A stretch of 64,000 nt of DNA from Klebsiella quasipneumoniae subsp. quasipneumoniae (GCF_020525925.1 NZ_CP084876.1:248001-312000); one strand, 5' to 3'. Positions 39,012-50,118 are shown, numbered from the stretch's first letter. A program made the numbers and translations. Notes: generated from the sequence alone by a model not told the origin.

Positions 39012-39772
39012 GCTGTTTTCTCCAGTCCGTACAGCGCCAGATGCGCCGCCAGCAGGCGCTGGCTCAGCGGGTGCTGTGGGGCGCTGAACAGCGTGTTTAC
39101 ATCGCACTGTTCAACGAGGCGACCGTTCTCCATGACCATCACGTCATCCGCCAGCCGCGCCACAACGCCCATGTCATGCGTTACCAGCAGCAGCCCCAGA
39201 CCGCGGCTGGCGACGATATCCGCCAGCAGATCGAGGATCCGCGCCTGGGCGATGGCATCGAGGTCGGTGGTCGGCTCGTCGGCGATGATAAAGGGCGCGC
39301 GGCTGAGCAGGGCGAGGGCGATCATCATCCGCTGCAGCATGCCGCCGCTCATCTCGAAGGGATAGCGGCTGAGCAGCGAGCGCGGATTATCCAGACCCAC
39401 CTCTTCCATCACCGCCAGCAGGGCGGCGTCATTCGCTTCGCGGCCCGCCGCCCGGCAAGTTTCCCGGGCGTGGGCGGCCATGGTATGCAGCGGATTAAAG
39501 GCGCTGCGTGGGTTCTGCATGATGGTGGCGATAGTCGCGCCGCGCAGCTGTTCGCCGTGCACCGGCATGCCGTCAAGCAACACCCGGCCGGCGGTCTGGC
39601 TGACGCCGGGCGGCAGCAGGCCCAGCGCGGCGGCGCAGGTAAGCGATTTCCCGCTGCCGCTGCTGCCGAGCAGCGCCAGCACCTTGCCGCGGCGCAGGGT
39701 AAGAGAGACGTCGCTGACCAGCGGGCGGTCGGCGGCAAGGGCGATCTGTTGCAGTTGGATCTTTTGCGGCAT
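39008..39772 (-). CDS. nikD: NikD, nickel ABC transporter ATPase
   Basis: 254 residues, identical in length to E. coli NikD. Walker [10 protein letters not shown], signature MSGGMLQRM, Walker [13 protein letters not shown], switch His in VTHDMGV. It belongs to the Opp/Dpp-type ATPase family and works with NikE on the cytoplasmic face. The start overlaps the nikC stop by 1 nt (TGATG arrangement), and the stop overlaps nikE by 4 nt. Confidence 0.96.
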   Translation of the reverse strand: MPQKIQLQQIALAADRPLVSDVSLTLRRGKVLALLGSSGSGKSLTCAAALGLLPPGVSQTAGRVLLDGMPVHGEQLRGATIATIMQNPRSAFNPLHTMAAHARETCRAAGREANDAALLAVMEEVGLDNPRSLLSRYPFEMSGGMLQRMMIALALLSRAPFIIADEPTTDLDAIAQARILDLLADIVASRGLGLLLVTHDMGVVARLADDVMVMENGRLVEQCDVNTLFSAPQHPLSQRLLAAHLALYGLEKTA

Positions 39773-40605
39773 CAGTGGCTATGCTCCGCGATCAGGTGAG
39801 GATCGAGGCGATCGCGCAGCGCGTCGCCCAGCAGGTTAAAGGCCATCACGCTGATGAACAGCGCCAGCCCCGGCCAGACCATCTGCAGCGGCTGGGTCCA
39901 GATATACTGCCGGGCGTCGTTGATCATCACCCCCCATTCCGCCGTCGGCGCGCTGACGCCGAGGCCAAGGAACGACATACCGGCCACGTGAAGCATCATA
40001 TGGCCGATATCCAGTGAGGCGAGCACCAGCAGCGAGGGGATCACCGCCCCTGCCAGATGGTCGCTGAACAGCCGCCACTGGCTGGCGCCGCTCAGGCGGG
40101 CGGCGAGGATAAATTCGCGCTGGCGCAGGGAGACCACCAGATTACGCACCATTCTGGCGTACCAGGCCCAGTGCGATAGCGCAATGGCGAGGATCACGTT
40201 GGTCAGCCCGGTGCCGAGCACCCCCACCATAAAGAACGACAGGATCGAGGTTGGAAAGGTCATAAACAGTTCGGCGAGGCGCATCAGGCCGCGGTCAGCG
40301 CGGCCGCCCAGCAGCCCGGCGCTGCCGCCAACCGCCAGACCGATCAGCAGCACCAGCAGCAGGCAGGCCATTACCGCCCCCAGCGAGACGCGGGTGGCGG
40401 CCAGCAGGCGCGAGAAAATATCCCGTCCTAGATGATCGGTCCCCAGCCAGTGCGCTGCCCCTGGCGGCAGCAGCCGCTGCTGCAGGTTAATCGCCGCCGG
40501 ATCCCAGGGTAGCCACCAGCCGCTGCCGATGGCGATGACCGCCAGCAGCGCAATAACCAGCAGGGCCAGTTTCACCGGCCAGCGGAAGTTTCGCAGCCAT
40601 CTCAT
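39772..40605 (-). CDS. nikC: NikC, nickel ABC transporter permease
   Basis: 277 residues, binding-protein-dependent permease with an N-terminal membrane helix (about 13-35), the family motif [19 protein letters not shown] and the ATPase-contacting EAA-like loop [13 protein letters not shown]. It forms the inner-membrane channel with NikB. The start overlaps the nikB stop by 4 nt. Confidence 0.96.
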   Translation of the reverse strand: MRWLRNFRWPVKLALLVIALLAVIAIGSGWWLPWDPAAINLQQRLLPPGAAHWLGTDHLGRDIFSRLLAATRVSLGAVMACLLLVLLIGLAVGGSAGLLGGRADRGLMRLAELFMTFPTSILSFFMVGVLGTGLTNVILAIALSHWAWYARMVRNLVVSLRQREFILAARLSGASQWRLFSDHLAGAVIPSLLVLASLDIGHMMLHVAGMSFLGLGVSAPTAEWGVMINDARQYIWTQPLQMVWPGLALFISVMAFNLLGDALRDRLDPHLIAEHSH

Positions 40606-41546
40606 ACGCTTACCTCCTCATGGCGGCGCAGGCGCGGGTCGAGCGCCGCGTTGAGCACATCCACCGCCAGGTTAGCCAGCACGAACACCGTGACCATCAT
40701 CAGCGTAAAGCACTGAATCACCGGGTAATCGCGATTGAAGATCGCGGAAACCGCGTAGCGGCCGACCCCCGGCCAGGCAAAGATATTTTCAATAATCATG
40801 GTGCCGCCGATCAACTCGCCAATGTGCATGCCCATGGCGGTCACCACCGGCAGGGTGGCGTTGCGCAGGATATGCCGCCGCTCCACCTGGCGCGCGCTCA
40901 AGCCGCGCAGCCGCGCCCACACCACGTGACGCTGGCTGGAGACCTCCAGCATGCTGGTGCGCAGCAGGCGGGCGTTGATCGCCAGCGACATAAAGGCGAT
41001 GGAGACGGCGGGCAATATCAGGTGCTGCCAGTCGCCGTACCCCATCGCCGGAAGCCACTGCAGATGCACGGAAAAAAGCATCACCAGCAGAAAGGCCAGC
41101 CAGAAGTTCGGCATCGACACGCCGAGGAAGGCAATCAGCCGCACAGCAAAGTCAGGCAGGCGATCGCGATGGCGCGCCGCCCAGATCCCCAGCGGCAGCG
41201 AGGTGACGAGGATCAGCGCCAGCGCCGCGCCGGTGAGCAGCAGGGTGGCCGGCAGGAAGTGCAGCAGGTCATCCAGCACCGGTCGCCGGGTGGCATAGGA
41301 GAGGCCAAAGTCCAGGTGCAGCGCCCGCCACAGCCAGTGCAGATACTGCATCGCCAGCGGCTGGTTGAGCCCCAGCAGTTCGCGGGTCGAGGCGACCATC
41401 TCTTCAGTGGGCGGCAGGTTCGACAGGCGTAAATAATTCAGCGCCGGGTCGCCGGTGCCGAGCCGCAGCAGCAGAAAGATGATGGCGGAGGCGGCGAGCA
41501 GCAGCGGGATCAGCAGCAGCAGGCGGCGTAAAATATAGCGTAGCAT
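40602..41546 (-). CDS. nikB: NikB, nickel ABC transporter permease
   Basis: 314 residues, with six predicted membrane segments and the dipeptide/nickel permease signature. The EAA-like loop reads [16 protein letters not shown], and the C-terminal conserved [19 protein letters not shown] is present. It pairs with NikC. It overlaps nikA by 1 nt at its start and nikC by 4 nt at its stop. Confidence 0.96.
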   Translation of the reverse strand: MLRYILRRLLLLIPLLLAASAIIFLLLRLGTGDPALNYLRLSNLPPTEEMVASTRELLGLNQPLAMQYLHWLWRALHLDFGLSYATRRPVLDDLLHFLPATLLLTGAALALILVTSLPLGIWAARHRDRLPDFAVRLIAFLGVSMPNFWLAFLLVMLFSVHLQWLPAMGYGDWQHLILPAVSIAFMSLAINARLLRTSMLEVSSQRHVVWARLRGLSARQVERRHILRNATLPVVTAMGMHIGELIGGTMIIENIFAWPGVGRYAVSAIFNRDYPVIQCFTLMMVTVFVLANLAVDVLNAALDPRLRRHEEVSV

Positions 41547-43114
41547 TATGGCGTTACCGGTTTAATCTGGTCGAAAGGGATCTCGGTGCTCACCGGCGCG
41601 AACGGGATCTCCCCGACCTCCTGGCGCGCAACCGACATCAGCGAGACATAGCTGATGGGCAGGTACACCGCGTCCTGGTGCAGGCGGCTCAGCACATCGT
41701 GGTACAGCCGTTTCCGCTGCGCCTCGTCGCTGGTGGTCAGCACCTCGCTAATCTCTTTATCAATCAGCCCTTTGTCGGGCAGGCCGCGCTGGGCCTGATA
41801 ATCGGCATGGGAGGGCACGCGCATCGAGCTTAAAAAGGCATGCGGATCGTAGGGGGCGCCCCAGGTGCGATTGAAGATCATGCCGAACCGCCCTTCGCGC
41901 TGGCGCGCATAGATGCTGCTCTCCTCCTCGCCCACCAGGGTGACGCGGACGCCGACCTCCCGCAGATTGGCCTGAATAATTTCGGCCATCGATTTAGCCA
42001 GCGCGTCGGTGCCGATAAACGCCAGCTCAATCGCCAGCGGTTGCCCGGCCTTTTGTCGCCAGGGCTGGCCTTCCGGCTGCTGCCAGCCGGCCTGCGCCAG
42101 CAGGGCGCGGGCTTTTGCCGGGTCGTAACGGCGCGGCGTCAGATCCTGCGGGGCGTAGGGGACCGAGGGCGCAAACAGGGTGTCGGCAACCTGCTGGGTG
42201 CCGTAGAGCACGCTATCGACGAGGGTCTGCTTGTCGACGGCGTAGTTGAGCGCCTCGCGCACCGCCTGCTCGCGGGTCGGGCCCTGGCTGGCGTTCAGCG
42301 CCAGCATCACCGTCTCCGCCGGGGCGGAGAGACGAGCCGCGTAGCCGGGGTGATGACGAAAGCGTTCGAAGGTATCCAGCGACAGCAGCCCCTCGTCGCC
42401 GTAGAGCATGTCGATTTCCCCGGTTTCGAACGCCACCGCGCGGCTGGTGGCGTCGGGGATCACTTTGATGGTGATTTGCTGTAGCGCGGGTTTATTACCC
42501 CAGTAGCGTTCGTTGCGTACCAGCACGTCGCGCTGATTGAGCTGCGAGCTCGCCAGTCGCCACGGCCCGGTGCCGATCGGGGCTTTGATGCCGTTGGCGG
42601 TGCCGCCATCGATAAACTGCGAGGGGGCGATAAAGCGGAACGGGCGCGGCAGGGCCAGCTCTTGGAGTAAGGGGGCGTAGGCGCTTTTCAGGGTGAGCTG
42701 CAGCTCGCTGGCGCTGAGCGCCCGCACGTCGGTTATCTGATTGGCGAGCTCAAGCCAGGCGTGGCGTTGGCGGTTGGCGAGCACCGCCTGGAAATTAGCC
42801 GCCGCGGCCTGGGCGTTAAAGGGTTCGCCGTTGGAGAAGGTCACATCCTCGCGCAAGGTAAACCACCAGGTTTTACCATCGGCGGAGTGGCGCCAGCGGG
42901 TCGCCAGCCAGGGCTGCACGCTGCCGTCAGCCTGATACTTCACCAGCGGTTCATAGACCATGCTTTGGGCAAACATCTGGTTGGGCGTATAGAGATGCGG
43001 ATTCAGCGGGCCGACGTTCACCGGCCAGGCGGTAGTAAGCGAGTGCTGCGCGGCCTGAGCCAGCAGAGGGGCGCAGGCGACCAGCGCCAGCAGAGTGAGG
43101 CGGAAAATAGACAA
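41546..43114 (-). CDS. nikA: NikA, periplasmic nickel-binding protein
   Basis: 522 residues with a signal peptide (about 1-22, ending LLAQA). It binds nickel, thought to be as a Ni-chelator complex, and delivers it to NikBC. The ligand pocket described for E. coli NikA is kept: Trp and Tyr in [10 protein letters not shown] and the metal-coordinating His in [10 protein letters not shown] (H416 of the mature E. coli protein). It is the first gene of nikABCDER and is preceded by a perfect NikR operator 25 nt upstream. Family knowledge adds FNR activation, for which I see only a weak site. Confidence 0.97.
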   Translation of the reverse strand: MSIFRLTLLALVACAPLLAQAAQHSLTTAWPVNVGPLNPHLYTPNQMFAQSMVYEPLVKYQADGSVQPWLATRWRHSADGKTWWFTLREDVTFSNGEPFNAQAAAANFQAVLANRQRHAWLELANQITDVRALSASELQLTLKSAYAPLLQELALPRPFRFIAPSQFIDGGTANGIKAPIGTGPWRLASSQLNQRDVLVRNERYWGNKPALQQITIKVIPDATSRAVAFETGEIDMLYGDEGLLSLDTFERFRHHPGYAARLSAPAETVMLALNASQGPTREQAVREALNYAVDKQTLVDSVLYGTQQVADTLFAPSVPYAPQDLTPRRYDPAKARALLAQAGWQQPEGQPWRQKAGQPLAIELAFIGTDALAKSMAEIIQANLREVGVRVTLVGEEESSIYARQREGRFGMIFNRTWGAPYDPHAFLSSMRVPSHADYQAQRGLPDKGLIDKEISEVLTTSDEAQRKRLYHDVLSRLHQDAVYLPISYVSLMSVARQEVGEIPFAPVSTEIPFDQIKPVTP

Positions 43115-43138
43115 GACGGCGTTCTCAGCGACAGGAAA

Positions 43139-43166
43139 GTATGACGATTTTAGTGATTCATCATAC
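43139..43166 (-). promoter_or_regulatory. NikR operator of the nik operon
   Basis: GTATGA, 16 nt, TCATAC: exactly the NikR recognition pattern, extended by flanking AAA/TTT into a longer palindrome. It lies 25 nt upstream of the nikA start codon, where binding would block the promoter. Confidence 0.92.
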
Positions 43167-43251
43167 TTTCGGAGTAACCTGGATCAATATTGCGCCGGAA
43201 AGTATAAGTAATCCGTATGATTATGCGCAGGGGCAGGCGCCGCCTTACCCC

Positions 43252-44112
43252 TCAGGGCGTCCGGAACAACCCCAGCAGCGTGGCCACCTGTTCGTCGATC
43301 GGCGCCAGATCCCGCTTGACGATCAGATGCAGCGGCGTCGCGCGGCGCGCGCCGTGGCTGAGGGGCAGCCGCTTCAGCACGCCCTGATCGAGATGGGAAC
43401 GAATGCGCTCTTCCGGCAGCCAGCCGAAGCCGACCTGATACATCACCGCATCAATGGCCGCGTCAATGGTGGAGAAGGTCCAGGCGTCACGCGTCGCCTG
43501 GCCATCGCCGGTCTGGTCGGCAATGCGCACCAGCGGCCATGGCGCCAGCGCGCTATCCTCCAGCGGACCGTCGAGGGCGGCGAGAGGATGGTCGCGGTGG
43601 GCGACGGCGATAAAATCAATATTCATCAGCCACTCTCCGCGGCCGGTAATATCCTGGCGGCGGGTCAGAACCATGACATCGGCTTCCGTTCGCGCCGCGC
43701 CCTCGTCATCAATATTTTCCAGCACTTCGGTGAGTCTGACCTGAGTCTGCGGATAACGCTGCTGAAACTGGCGCAAAATGGCGAACAGCCGCTGGCGCGG
43801 GAAAATGCTGTCGACCACCAGGTCCAGACGGGTGCGCGCCCCGTTGCGCAGAGTGGCAGCATGCGTCTCAACGTAGGCGAAGGCCTGCAGCAACGGTTTG
43901 ACCTGATTCAGCAGCAGTTCGCCGGCCGGGGTCAGCACCGCCCGCCGACCGGACGGCGCCAGCAGCGCCACCCCTAAGCGCTCCTGCAGCAGCGCGAGGT
44001 TATAGCTCACCGAAGACTGACTGCGGTTGGTCTCCTCCGCCGCTCTGGCAAAGCTCCCGAGTTCCACTACCTTTTCCAGTAATGCCCACTGCTCCAGGGT
44101 TGTCTTGTGCAT
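43252..44112 (-). CDS. LysR-family regulator, divergent from padC
   Basis: 286 residues. N-terminal helix-turn-helix (SFARAAEETNRSQSSVSYNLALLQERLG) and a typical LysR effector domain. I chose ATG 44112; a TTG lies 6 nt further upstream. It is divergent from the phenolic acid decarboxylase gene, 97 nt apart, with a 21-bp palindrome between, so it is very probably the regulator of padC and of itself, responding to hydroxycinnamates. In Gram-positive bacteria padC is controlled by PadR, an unrelated type. That regulatory role here is inferred from position only. Confidence 0.85.
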   Translation of the reverse strand: MHKTTLEQWALLEKVVELGSFARAAEETNRSQSSVSYNLALLQERLGVALLAPSGRRAVLTPAGELLLNQVKPLLQAFAYVETHAATLRNGARTRLDLVVDSIFPRQRLFAILRQFQQRYPQTQVRLTEVLENIDDEGAARTEADVMVLTRRQDITGRGEWLMNIDFIAVAHRDHPLAALDGPLEDSALAPWPLVRIADQTGDGQATRDAWTFSTIDAAIDAVMYQVGFGWLPEERIRSHLDQGVLKRLPLSHGARRATPLHLIVKRDLAPIDEQVATLLGLFRTP

Positions 44113-44125
44113 AATCAATCTAAAA

Positions 44126-44146
44126 TTTGGATGTATTTAATCCAAA
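44126..44146. promoter_or_regulatory. Palindromic candidate operator between the LysR gene and padC
   Basis: TTTGGAT, 7 nt, ATCCAAA: perfect 7-bp arms, 64 nt before the padC start and 14 nt before the LysR start. The form (T-N11-A type, AT-rich dyad) fits LysR binding sites. Confidence 0.6.
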
Positions 44147-44209
44147 CATAGCGTTATTCATTCAATTTTTAAAGACGTATGCTGTCCTCAACAACACAGA
44201 GGAGAATAA

Positions 44210-44716
44210 ATGATGAGCACTTTCGACAAACATGACCTCAGCGGCTTTATCGGTAAACATCTGGTCTACACCTACGACAACGGCTGGAACTACGAAATTT
44301 ACGTCAAAAACGGCCACACCCTCGACTACCGTATTCACAGCGGCATCGTCGGCAATCGCTGGGTGAAAGATCAGGAAGCGTACATCGTGCGGGTAGGGGA
44401 AAGTATCTACAAAATCTCCTGGACCGAACCGACCGGTACCGACGTGAGCCTGATCGTCAACCTGGGCGATAAACTGTTCCACGGCACCATCTTCTTCCCG
44501 CGCTGGATCATGAATAACCCGGAAAAAACCGTCTGCTTCCAGAACGATCACATTCCGCTGATGAATTCTTACCGCGATGCCGGCCCGGCCTACCCGACAG
44601 AAGTGATTGACGAGTTCGCCACCATCACCTTCATTCGCGACTGTGGCGCAGATAATGATGAGGTAATTAATTGCCCGGCGAGTGAATTGCCTGCGGATTT
44701 TCCTGCAAATTTGTAA
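44210..44716 (+). CDS. padC: PadC, phenolic acid decarboxylase
   Basis: 168 residues, cofactor-free decarboxylase of lipocalin-like beta-barrel fold. It turns ferulic, p-coumaric and caffeic acids into vinylphenols, detoxifying plant hydroxycinnamates. The family core LVYTYDNGWNYEIYVKNGHTLDYRIHSG and the stretch YKISWTEPTGTDVSL containing the catalytic Glu are present. ATG 44210 (AGAGGAG 5 nt upstream) is followed by a second ATG at 44213, which could be the real start. The protein is strongly conserved among Klebsiella and Enterobacter. A strong terminator follows at 44826. Confidence 0.94.
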   Translation: MMSTFDKHDLSGFIGKHLVYTYDNGWNYEIYVKNGHTLDYRIHSGIVGNRWVKDQEAYIVRVGESIYKISWTEPTGTDVSLIVNLGDKLFHGTIFFPRWIMNNPEKTVCFQNDHIPLMNSYRDAGPAYPTEVIDEFATITFIRDCGADNDEVINCPASELPADFPANL

Positions 44717-44825
44717 TTATGCAGAAATAACTTTGTGATCTGCGCTAACTTTTTGTCATCAAGCGTGACAAAGACAGCGTCATTAATTGTTATCTGGTTT
44801 AACCCCCGTTTACTTTCCGCGATAG

Positions 44826-44862
44826 CGTTCCTGTTTGCTTTTCCAGACAGGAACGTTTTTTT
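44826..44862 (+). terminator. Intrinsic terminator downstream of padC
   Basis: 9-bp stem CGTTCCTGT / ACAGGAACG with a 12-nt loop followed by seven T residues, 109 nt after the padC stop. The 396-nt padC-arnB gap otherwise holds the PhoP and PmrA boxes and the arn promoter region. Confidence 0.9.
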
Positions 44863-44896
44863 GTCAAAATTCTGCCATAAATAAAACCTATCATTC

Positions 44897-44913
44897 TGTT
44901 TATTAATGATTTA
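44897..44913 (+). promoter_or_regulatory. PhoP box upstream of arnB
   Basis: TGTTTA, 5 nt, GATTTA matches the PhoP direct repeat (T/G)GTTTA-N5-(T/G)GTTTA at 11 of 12 positions. It lies 28 nt upstream of the PmrA box. In K. pneumoniae the arn (pbgP) promoter is reported to be bound by both PhoP and PmrA. Confidence 0.7.
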
Positions 44914-44941
44914 TTTGGCTATGCTGAGAAAAGATTAATTT

Positions 44942-44958
44942 CTTAATATTATCCTAAG
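44942..44958 (+). promoter_or_regulatory. PmrA (BasR) box of the arn operon
   Basis: CTTAAT, 5 nt, CCTAAG fits the PmrA direct repeat (C/T)TTAA(T/G)-N5-(C/T)TTAA(T/G) with one mismatch in the second half. An AT-rich TACATTAAT about 10 nt downstream can serve as the -10. Confidence 0.8.
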
Positions 44959-45112
44959 CAAGGTCAACTACATTAATAGTGGTCGAAATACCCTGAAATG
45001 GAATGCCGCGCTGAACTCACTTCATTTTAATTTCGTTTAAGTCCACAGGCGCAGGATATTTTATTCTAACGACCCTGATTTGTGCGTGGGTCATCTACAG
45101 AACAGGATGATG

Positions 45113-46252
45113 ATGAGCGATTTTTTGCCTTTTTCGCGCCCGTCGATGGGCGACGCAGAGCTGGCAGCGCTGCGTGAAGTTTTAGCGTCGGGCTGGATCA
45201 CCACCGGGCCGAAGAATCAGGCACTTGAAGCGGCATTCTGCCAGTTGACCGGCAACCGCCACGCGATTGCCGTCAGTTCAGCGACCGGCGGGATGCACGT
45301 GACCCTGATGGCGCTGGGTATTGGCCCCGGCGATGAAGTCATTACGCCGTCCCAGACCTGGGTCTCCACCCTCAATATGATCTGCCTGCTGGGCGCCACG
45401 CCGGTGATGATCGATGTCGATAACGACAATCTGATGATCACCCCTGAGGCGGTGGCAGCGGCGATCACCTCGCGGACCAAAGCGATTATTCCTGTGCACT
45501 ACGCGGGGGCGCCAGCCGATATCGACGCCATTCGCGCGGTGGGCGAGCGCCATGGCATCCCGGTGATCGAAGACGCCGCCCATGCGGCGGGGACCCACTA
45601 TAAAGGCCGCCACGTAGGCTGGCAGGGGACCGCGATTTTCTCGTTCCACGCGATCAAAAATATGACCTGCGCTGAAGGCGGGCTGGTTGTCACCGACGAC
45701 GACGAGCTGGCCTCCCGCATCCGTAGCCTGAAATTCCATGGCCTCGGCGTGGACGCCTATGACCGCCAGACCCACGGCCGCGCGCCGCAGGCGGAGGTGA
45801 TCGCTCCGGGCTTTAAATACAACCTTGCCGACATCAACGCCGCGCTGGCGCTGGTCCAGCTGGAAAAACTGCCTCACGCCAACCAGCGCCGGGCGGAAAT
45901 TGCCCAGCGCTATCTGTGCGAACTGGCGGACACGCCGTTTACGCCCCTGACCGTCCCGGCCTGGGATCACCAGCACGCCTGGCATCTGTTTATCATCCGC
46001 GTCGATGAGGCTGCGTGCGGCATCAGCCGCGACGCGTTGATGGAAAAGCTGAAGGCGATGGGTATCGGCACCGGTCTGCACTTCCGTGCGGCCCATACGC
46101 AAAAATATTACCGCGAGCGCTTCCCTGAGGTTTCCCTGCCGAATACCGAATGGAACAGCGCCCGCATCTGTTCTCTCCCGTTGTTCCCGGACATGACCGA
46201 TGACGATGTCACTCGCGTCATTTTCGCACTGCGCCAGCTGTCAGGACGTTGA
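45113..46252 (+). CDS. arnB: ArnB, UDP-4-ketopentose aminotransferase
   Basis: 379 residues, PLP-dependent DegT/DnrJ-type aminotransferase. It converts UDP-4-keto-arabinose to UDP-L-Ara4N using glutamate. The PLP lysine is Lys182 in FSFHAIKN, and [10 protein letters not shown] holds the PLP-contacting acidic residue. Three consecutive in-frame ATGs occur (45107, 45110, 45113); the last gives the family N-terminus [10 protein letters not shown] and has AGGA 5 nt upstream. It is first in arnBCADTEF, whose product confers polymyxin resistance by adding L-Ara4N to lipid A. Its stop is separated from arnC by 1 nt. Confidence 0.96.
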   Translation: MSDFLPFSRPSMGDAELAALREVLASGWITTGPKNQALEAAFCQLTGNRHAIAVSSATGGMHVTLMALGIGPGDEVITPSQTWVSTLNMICLLGATPVMIDVDNDNLMITPEAVAAAITSRTKAIIPVHYAGAPADIDAIRAVGERHGIPVIEDAAHAAGTHYKGRHVGWQGTAIFSFHAIKNMTCAEGGLVVTDDDELASRIRSLKFHGLGVDAYDRQTHGRAPQAEVIAPGFKYNLADINAALALVQLEKLPHANQRRAEIAQRYLCELADTPFTPLTVPAWDHQHAWHLFIIRVDEAACGISRDALMEKLKAMGIGTGLHFRAAHTQKYYRERFPEVSLPNTEWNSARICSLPLFPDMTDDDVTRVIFALRQLSGR

Positions 46253-46253
46253 T

Positions 46254-47237
46254 ATGCTTACTTACCCTCCCGTGAAGAAGGTCTCGGTGGTTATCCCGGT
46301 TTATAACGAACAGGATAGCCTGCCGGAGCTGCTTCGTCGTACGGAAACCGCCTGCGCCGCGCTGGGGCGGCAATATGAAATTCTGCTGATCGACGATGGC
46401 AGCAGCGATGACTCGGCGCGCATGCTCACCGAAGCCGCCGAGGCGGAAGGCAGTCACGTTGTCGCCGTGCTGTTAAACCGTAACTACGGCCAGCACTCGG
46501 CGATCATGGCCGGCTTCAGCCATGTGACGGGCGATTTGATTATTACCCTTGATGCCGACCTGCAAAACCCGCCGGAAGAGATCCCGCGGCTGGTGGCGAA
46601 GGCGGATGAAGGTTACGACGTGGTGGGCACCGTCCGTCAGAACCGTCAGGACAGCATCTTCCGCAAAACCGCCTCGAAGATGATCAACCGCCTGATCCAG
46701 CGCACCACCGGCAAAGCGATGGGCGACTACGGCTGCATGCTGCGCGCCTACCGTCGCCACATTATCGACGCGATGCTCAACTGCCACGAGCGCAGCACCT
46801 TTATCCCGATTCTGGCGAATACCTTCGCCCGTCGCGCGGTGGAGATCCCGGTGATGCACGCCGAGCGTGAATTCGGCGACTCCAAATACAGCTTTATGCG
46901 CCTGATCAACCTGATGTACGACCTGGTGACCTGTCTGACCACCACGCCGCTGCGTCTGCTCAGCATTTTCGGCAGCGTGATAGCCCTGCTGGGCTTCGCC
47001 TTCGGCCTGCTGCTGGTGGTGCTGCGTCTGGCCTTCGGCCCGCAGTGGGCGGCGGAAGGGGTGTTTATGCTCTTCGCCGTGCTGTTTATGTTCATCGGCG
47101 CCCAGTTTATCGGTATGGGCCTGCTCGGGGAGTATATCGGACGCATCTATAACGACGTGCGCGCGCGTCCCCGCTACTTTATTCAACGTGTTGTTCGCCA
47201 GCCGGAAACGGCATCTAAAGAGGAAGATCGTTCATGA
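46254..47237 (+). CDS. arnC: ArnC, undecaprenyl-phosphate Ara4FN transferase
   Basis: 327 residues. An N-terminal GT2 glycosyltransferase domain ([39 protein letters not shown]) is followed by two C-terminal membrane helices (about 232-300). It transfers formylated Ara4N from UDP to undecaprenyl phosphate at the inner membrane. ATG 46254 begins MLTYPPVKK; an earlier in-frame ATG at 46200 lies inside arnB. It overlaps arnA by 4 nt. Confidence 0.96.
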   Translation: MLTYPPVKKVSVVIPVYNEQDSLPELLRRTETACAALGRQYEILLIDDGSSDDSARMLTEAAEAEGSHVVAVLLNRNYGQHSAIMAGFSHVTGDLIITLDADLQNPPEEIPRLVAKADEGYDVVGTVRQNRQDSIFRKTASKMINRLIQRTTGKAMGDYGCMLRAYRRHIIDAMLNCHERSTFIPILANTFARRAVEIPVMHAEREFGDSKYSFMRLINLMYDLVTCLTTTPLRLLSIFGSVIALLGFAFGLLLVVLRLAFGPQWAAEGVFMLFAVLFMFIGAQFIGMGLLGEYIGRIYNDVRARPRYFIQRVVRQPETASKEEDRS

Positions 47238-49219
47238 AAGCCGTAGTCTTCGCTTATCACGATATGGGCTGCACCGGTATCCAGGCTCTGCTGGACGCCG
47301 GGTATGATATCGCTGCTATTTTCACCCACCCGGATAACCCTGGCGAAAACCATTTCTTTGGCTCCGTGGCACGCCTTGCTGCCGAGCAGGGCATTCCGGT
47401 TTGGGCGCCGGAAGACGTGAACCATCCGCTGTGGATTGAGCGTATCCGCGAGATGAAGCCGGACGTGCTGTTCTCCTTCTACTACCGCAATCTGCTGGGC
47501 GATGAGATCCTCCGTCTCGCGCCGAAAGGGGCGTTTAACCTGCACGGTTCGCTGCTGCCGAAATATCGCGGCCGCGCGCCGCTGAACTGGGTGCTGGTCA
47601 ATGGCGAAAGCGAAACCGGCGTCACCCTGCACCGGATGATGAACCGCGCCGACGCGGGGGATATCGTCGCCCAGCAGGCCGTGGCGATTGGCCCGGATGA
47701 CGCCGCCCTGACGCTGCACCGCAAGCTGTGCGCCGCCGCCACCGGGCTGCTGGGCCAGGCGCTGCCGGCGATCTTCGCCGGAACCACCGATGAACGTCCG
47801 CAGGATCACAGCCAGGCGACCTATGTGGGGCGTCGTACCCCGGAAGATGGCCGCCTCGACTGGGAGCAGTCGGCGCAGACCCTGCACAATCTGGTGCGCG
47901 CGGTCTCCGATCCGTGGCCGGGCGCCTTCGGCTACGCCGGCGCGAACAAGTTTATCGTCTGGAAATCCCGCGTCCGTCATGATCTGCCGGCAGCTAAGCC
48001 GGGTACCGTTATCTCCGTTGCGCCGCTGATCGTGGCGTGCCAGGAGGGGGCGCTGGAGATTGTCACCGGCCAGACCGAACGCGGGGTGTACATGCAGGGC
48101 GCCCAGCTGGCGCAGGGGCTGGGCCTGGTGTCCGGGGCGGTGATCAGCAGCAAACCGGTGGTGGCGGTTAAGCGTCGCACCCGGGTGCTGATCCTCGGCG
48201 TCAATGGCTTTATCGGTAACCATCTGACCGAACGCCTGCTGCAGGACGACAACTATGAGATTTACGGCCTGGATATCGGCTCCGACGCCATCAGCCGTTT
48301 CCTCGACTGCCCGCGCTTCCACTTTGTGGAAGGCGATATCAGCATTCACTCCGAGTGGATCGAATATCACATTAAGAAATGCGACGTGGTGCTGCCGCTG
48401 GTGGCCATCGCCACCCCTATCGAGTACACCCGCAACCCGCTGCGCGTCTTCGAGCTGGATTTCGAAGAGAACCTGAAGATCATCCGCGACTGCGTGAAAT
48501 ATAATAAGCGCATCATCTTCCCGTCGACCTCGGAAGTGTACGGCATGTGCACAGATAAAAACTTCGACGAAGACACTTCCAATCTGGTGGTCGGGCCGAT
48601 CAACAAACAGCGCTGGATCTACTCGGTCTCCAAGCAGCTGCTGGACCGCGTGATCTGGGCCTACGGCGATAAGAATGGCCTGAAGTTCACTCTGTTCCGT
48701 CCGTTCAACTGGATGGGGCCGCGTCTGGATAACCTCAACGCCGCGCGTATCGGCAGCTCCCGCGCCATCACCCAGCTGATCCTCAACCTGGTGGAAGGGT
48801 CGCCGATCAAGCTCATCGAAGGCGGTAAGCAGAAGCGCTGCTTCACCGACATCAGCGATGGTATCGAAGCGCTGTTCCGCATCATCGAGAACAAAGACGG
48901 CCGCTGCGACGGGCAGATCATCAACATCGGTAACCCGGATAACGAAGCGAGCATCAAAGAGCTGGCGGAGATGCTGCTGGCCTGCTTCGAACGCCATCCG
49001 CTGCGCGATCGCTTCCCGCCGTTTGCCGGCTTCCGCGAAGTGGAAAGCAGCGACTACTACGGCAAGGGCTATCAGGACGTTGAGCATCGCAAACCGAGCA
49101 TCCGCAACGCCAAACGCTGCCTGAACTGGGAGCCGAAGGTGGAGATGGAAGAGACCGTTGAGCATACGCTGGACTTCTTCCTGCGCACGGTTGAACTGGT
49201 GGACGCTAAAAATCCATGA
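47234..49219 (+). CDS. arnA: ArnA, bifunctional formyltransferase/UDP-glucuronate decarboxylase
   Basis: 661 residues. The N-terminal 10-formyl-THF-dependent formyltransferase domain (about 1-305) has catalytic His104 in [12 protein letters not shown] and Asp140 in RAD. The C-terminal SDR-type domain (about 315-661) has the NAD motif [10 protein letters not shown], the TSEVYG region and the Tyr/Lys in YSVSK, and oxidatively decarboxylates UDP-glucuronate to UDP-4-keto-arabinose. It is a hexamer in E. coli. Overlaps of 4 nt with arnC and arnD indicate coupled translation. Confidence 0.97.
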   Translation: MKAVVFAYHDMGCTGIQALLDAGYDIAAIFTHPDNPGENHFFGSVARLAAEQGIPVWAPEDVNHPLWIERIREMKPDVLFSFYYRNLLGDEILRLAPKGAFNLHGSLLPKYRGRAPLNWVLVNGESETGVTLHRMMNRADAGDIVAQQAVAIGPDDAALTLHRKLCAAATGLLGQALPAIFAGTTDERPQDHSQATYVGRRTPEDGRLDWEQSAQTLHNLVRAVSDPWPGAFGYAGANKFIVWKSRVRHDLPAAKPGTVISVAPLIVACQEGALEIVTGQTERGVYMQGAQLAQGLGLVSGAVISSKPVVAVKRRTRVLILGVNGFIGNHLTERLLQDDNYEIYGLDIGSDAISRFLDCPRFHFVEGDISIHSEWIEYHIKKCDVVLPLVAIATPIEYTRNPLRVFELDFEENLKIIRDCVKYNKRIIFPSTSEVYGMCTDKNFDEDTSNLVVGPINKQRWIYSVSKQLLDRVIWAYGDKNGLKFTLFRPFNWMGPRLDNLNAARIGSSRAITQLILNLVEGSPIKLIEGGKQKRCFTDISDGIEALFRIIENKDGRCDGQIINIGNPDNEASIKELAEMLLACFERHPLRDRFPPFAGFREVESSDYYGKGYQDVEHRKPSIRNAKRCLNWEPKVEMEETVEHTLDFFLRTVELVDAKNP

Positions 49220-50118
49220 AACAGGTCGGCTTACGCATAGATGTCGATACCTTTCGCGGCACGCGGGACGGCGTTCCGCGGCTGCTGGACCTGCTGGGTC
49301 AGCACGGGATCCGGGCAAGCTTCTTCTTCAGCGTCGGGCCGGACAATATGGGGCGCCACCTGTGGCGCCTGGTAAAACCGAAGTTTCTGTGGAAGATGCT
49401 GCGCTCCAGAGCGGCCTCGCTGTACGGCTGGGATATTCTGCTGGCCGGCACCGCGTGGCCGGGACGCCGCATCGGCGCGGGGAACGAGGCGGTGATCCGC
49501 GCCGCCGCCGAGTCTCATGAAGTGGGCCTGCACGCCTGGGACCACTACAGCTGGCAGGCGTGGAGCGGCGTCTGGCCGCAGGAACGGCTGACGCTGGAGG
49601 TTGAGCGCGGCCTGCTGGAGCTCGAACGCATCATCGGCCGGCCGGTCACCTGCTCGGCTGTCGCCGGCTGGCGCGCCGATCAGCGAGTGGTGAAAGCCAA
49701 AGAATCCTTCGATTTCCTCTACAACAGCGACTGTCGCGGCACGCGGCCGTTTCTGCCCCAGCTCGGCAGCGGTATCTCCGGTACGGTGCAGATCCCGGTC
49801 ACGCTGCCGACCTGGGACGAGGCGGTGGGCACGGCGGTGGATATCGCCGGCTTTAACCGCTATCTCCTCGACTGCATCCATCGCGACCCGGGCGTGCCGG
49901 TCTATACCATTCACGCCGAAGTGGAAGGCATTGCCTACGCGGATCAGTTCAATGAACTGCTGACCATGGCGGCGGAAGAAGAAATTCAGTTTTGCCCACT
50001 GAGCCAGCTGTTGCCCGCTGACTTTAGCGAGCTGCCGTCTGGCAAAGTGGTTCGGGGTGAACTGGCTGGCCGGGAAGGCTGGCTCGGACGTGAACAATTA
50101 CTGACTTCGGGTGTTTGA
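49216..50118 (+). CDS. arnD: ArnD, undecaprenyl-phosphate Ara4FN deformylase
   Basis: 300 residues, polysaccharide deacetylase (CE4-type NodB) domain. The metal-binding start [15 protein letters not shown] and the HAWDHYSWQ motif are clear. It removes the formyl group after transfer to the lipid carrier, allowing transport. The protein overlaps arnA by 4 nt; its stop TGA overlaps the ATG of arnT by 1 nt. Confidence 0.95.
   Translation: MKQVGLRIDVDTFRGTRDGVPRLLDLLGQHGIRASFFFSVGPDNMGRHLWRLVKPKFLWKMLRSRAASLYGWDILLAGTAWPGRRIGAGNEAVIRAAAESHEVGLHAWDHYSWQAWSGVWPQERLTLEVERGLLELERIIGRPVTCSAVAGWRADQRVVKAKESFDFLYNSDCRGTRPFLPQLGSGISGTVQIPVTLPTWDEAVGTAVDIAGFNRYLLDCIHRDPGVPVYTIHAEVEGIAYADQFNELLTMAAEEEIQFCPLSQLLPADFSELPSGKVVRGELAGREGWLGREQLLTSGV

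Noticed and set aside
41546..43114. NikA His-to-Asn change next to RTWGAPY, first taken as loss of the nickel ligand
   Set aside because: By counting from Trp398/Tyr402 the ligand H416 is the His in MRVPSH, which is kept; the change is at position 395, not a known ligand.
43174..43187. FNR-like TTGAT...GTTAC upstream of nikA
   Set aside because: Only one half-site matches TTGAT-N4-ATCAA; too weak to annotate although FNR control is known in E. coli.
47183..49318. 711-codon open frame antisense to arnA
   Set aside because: Antisense shadow of a well-conserved gene with no recognisable domains.
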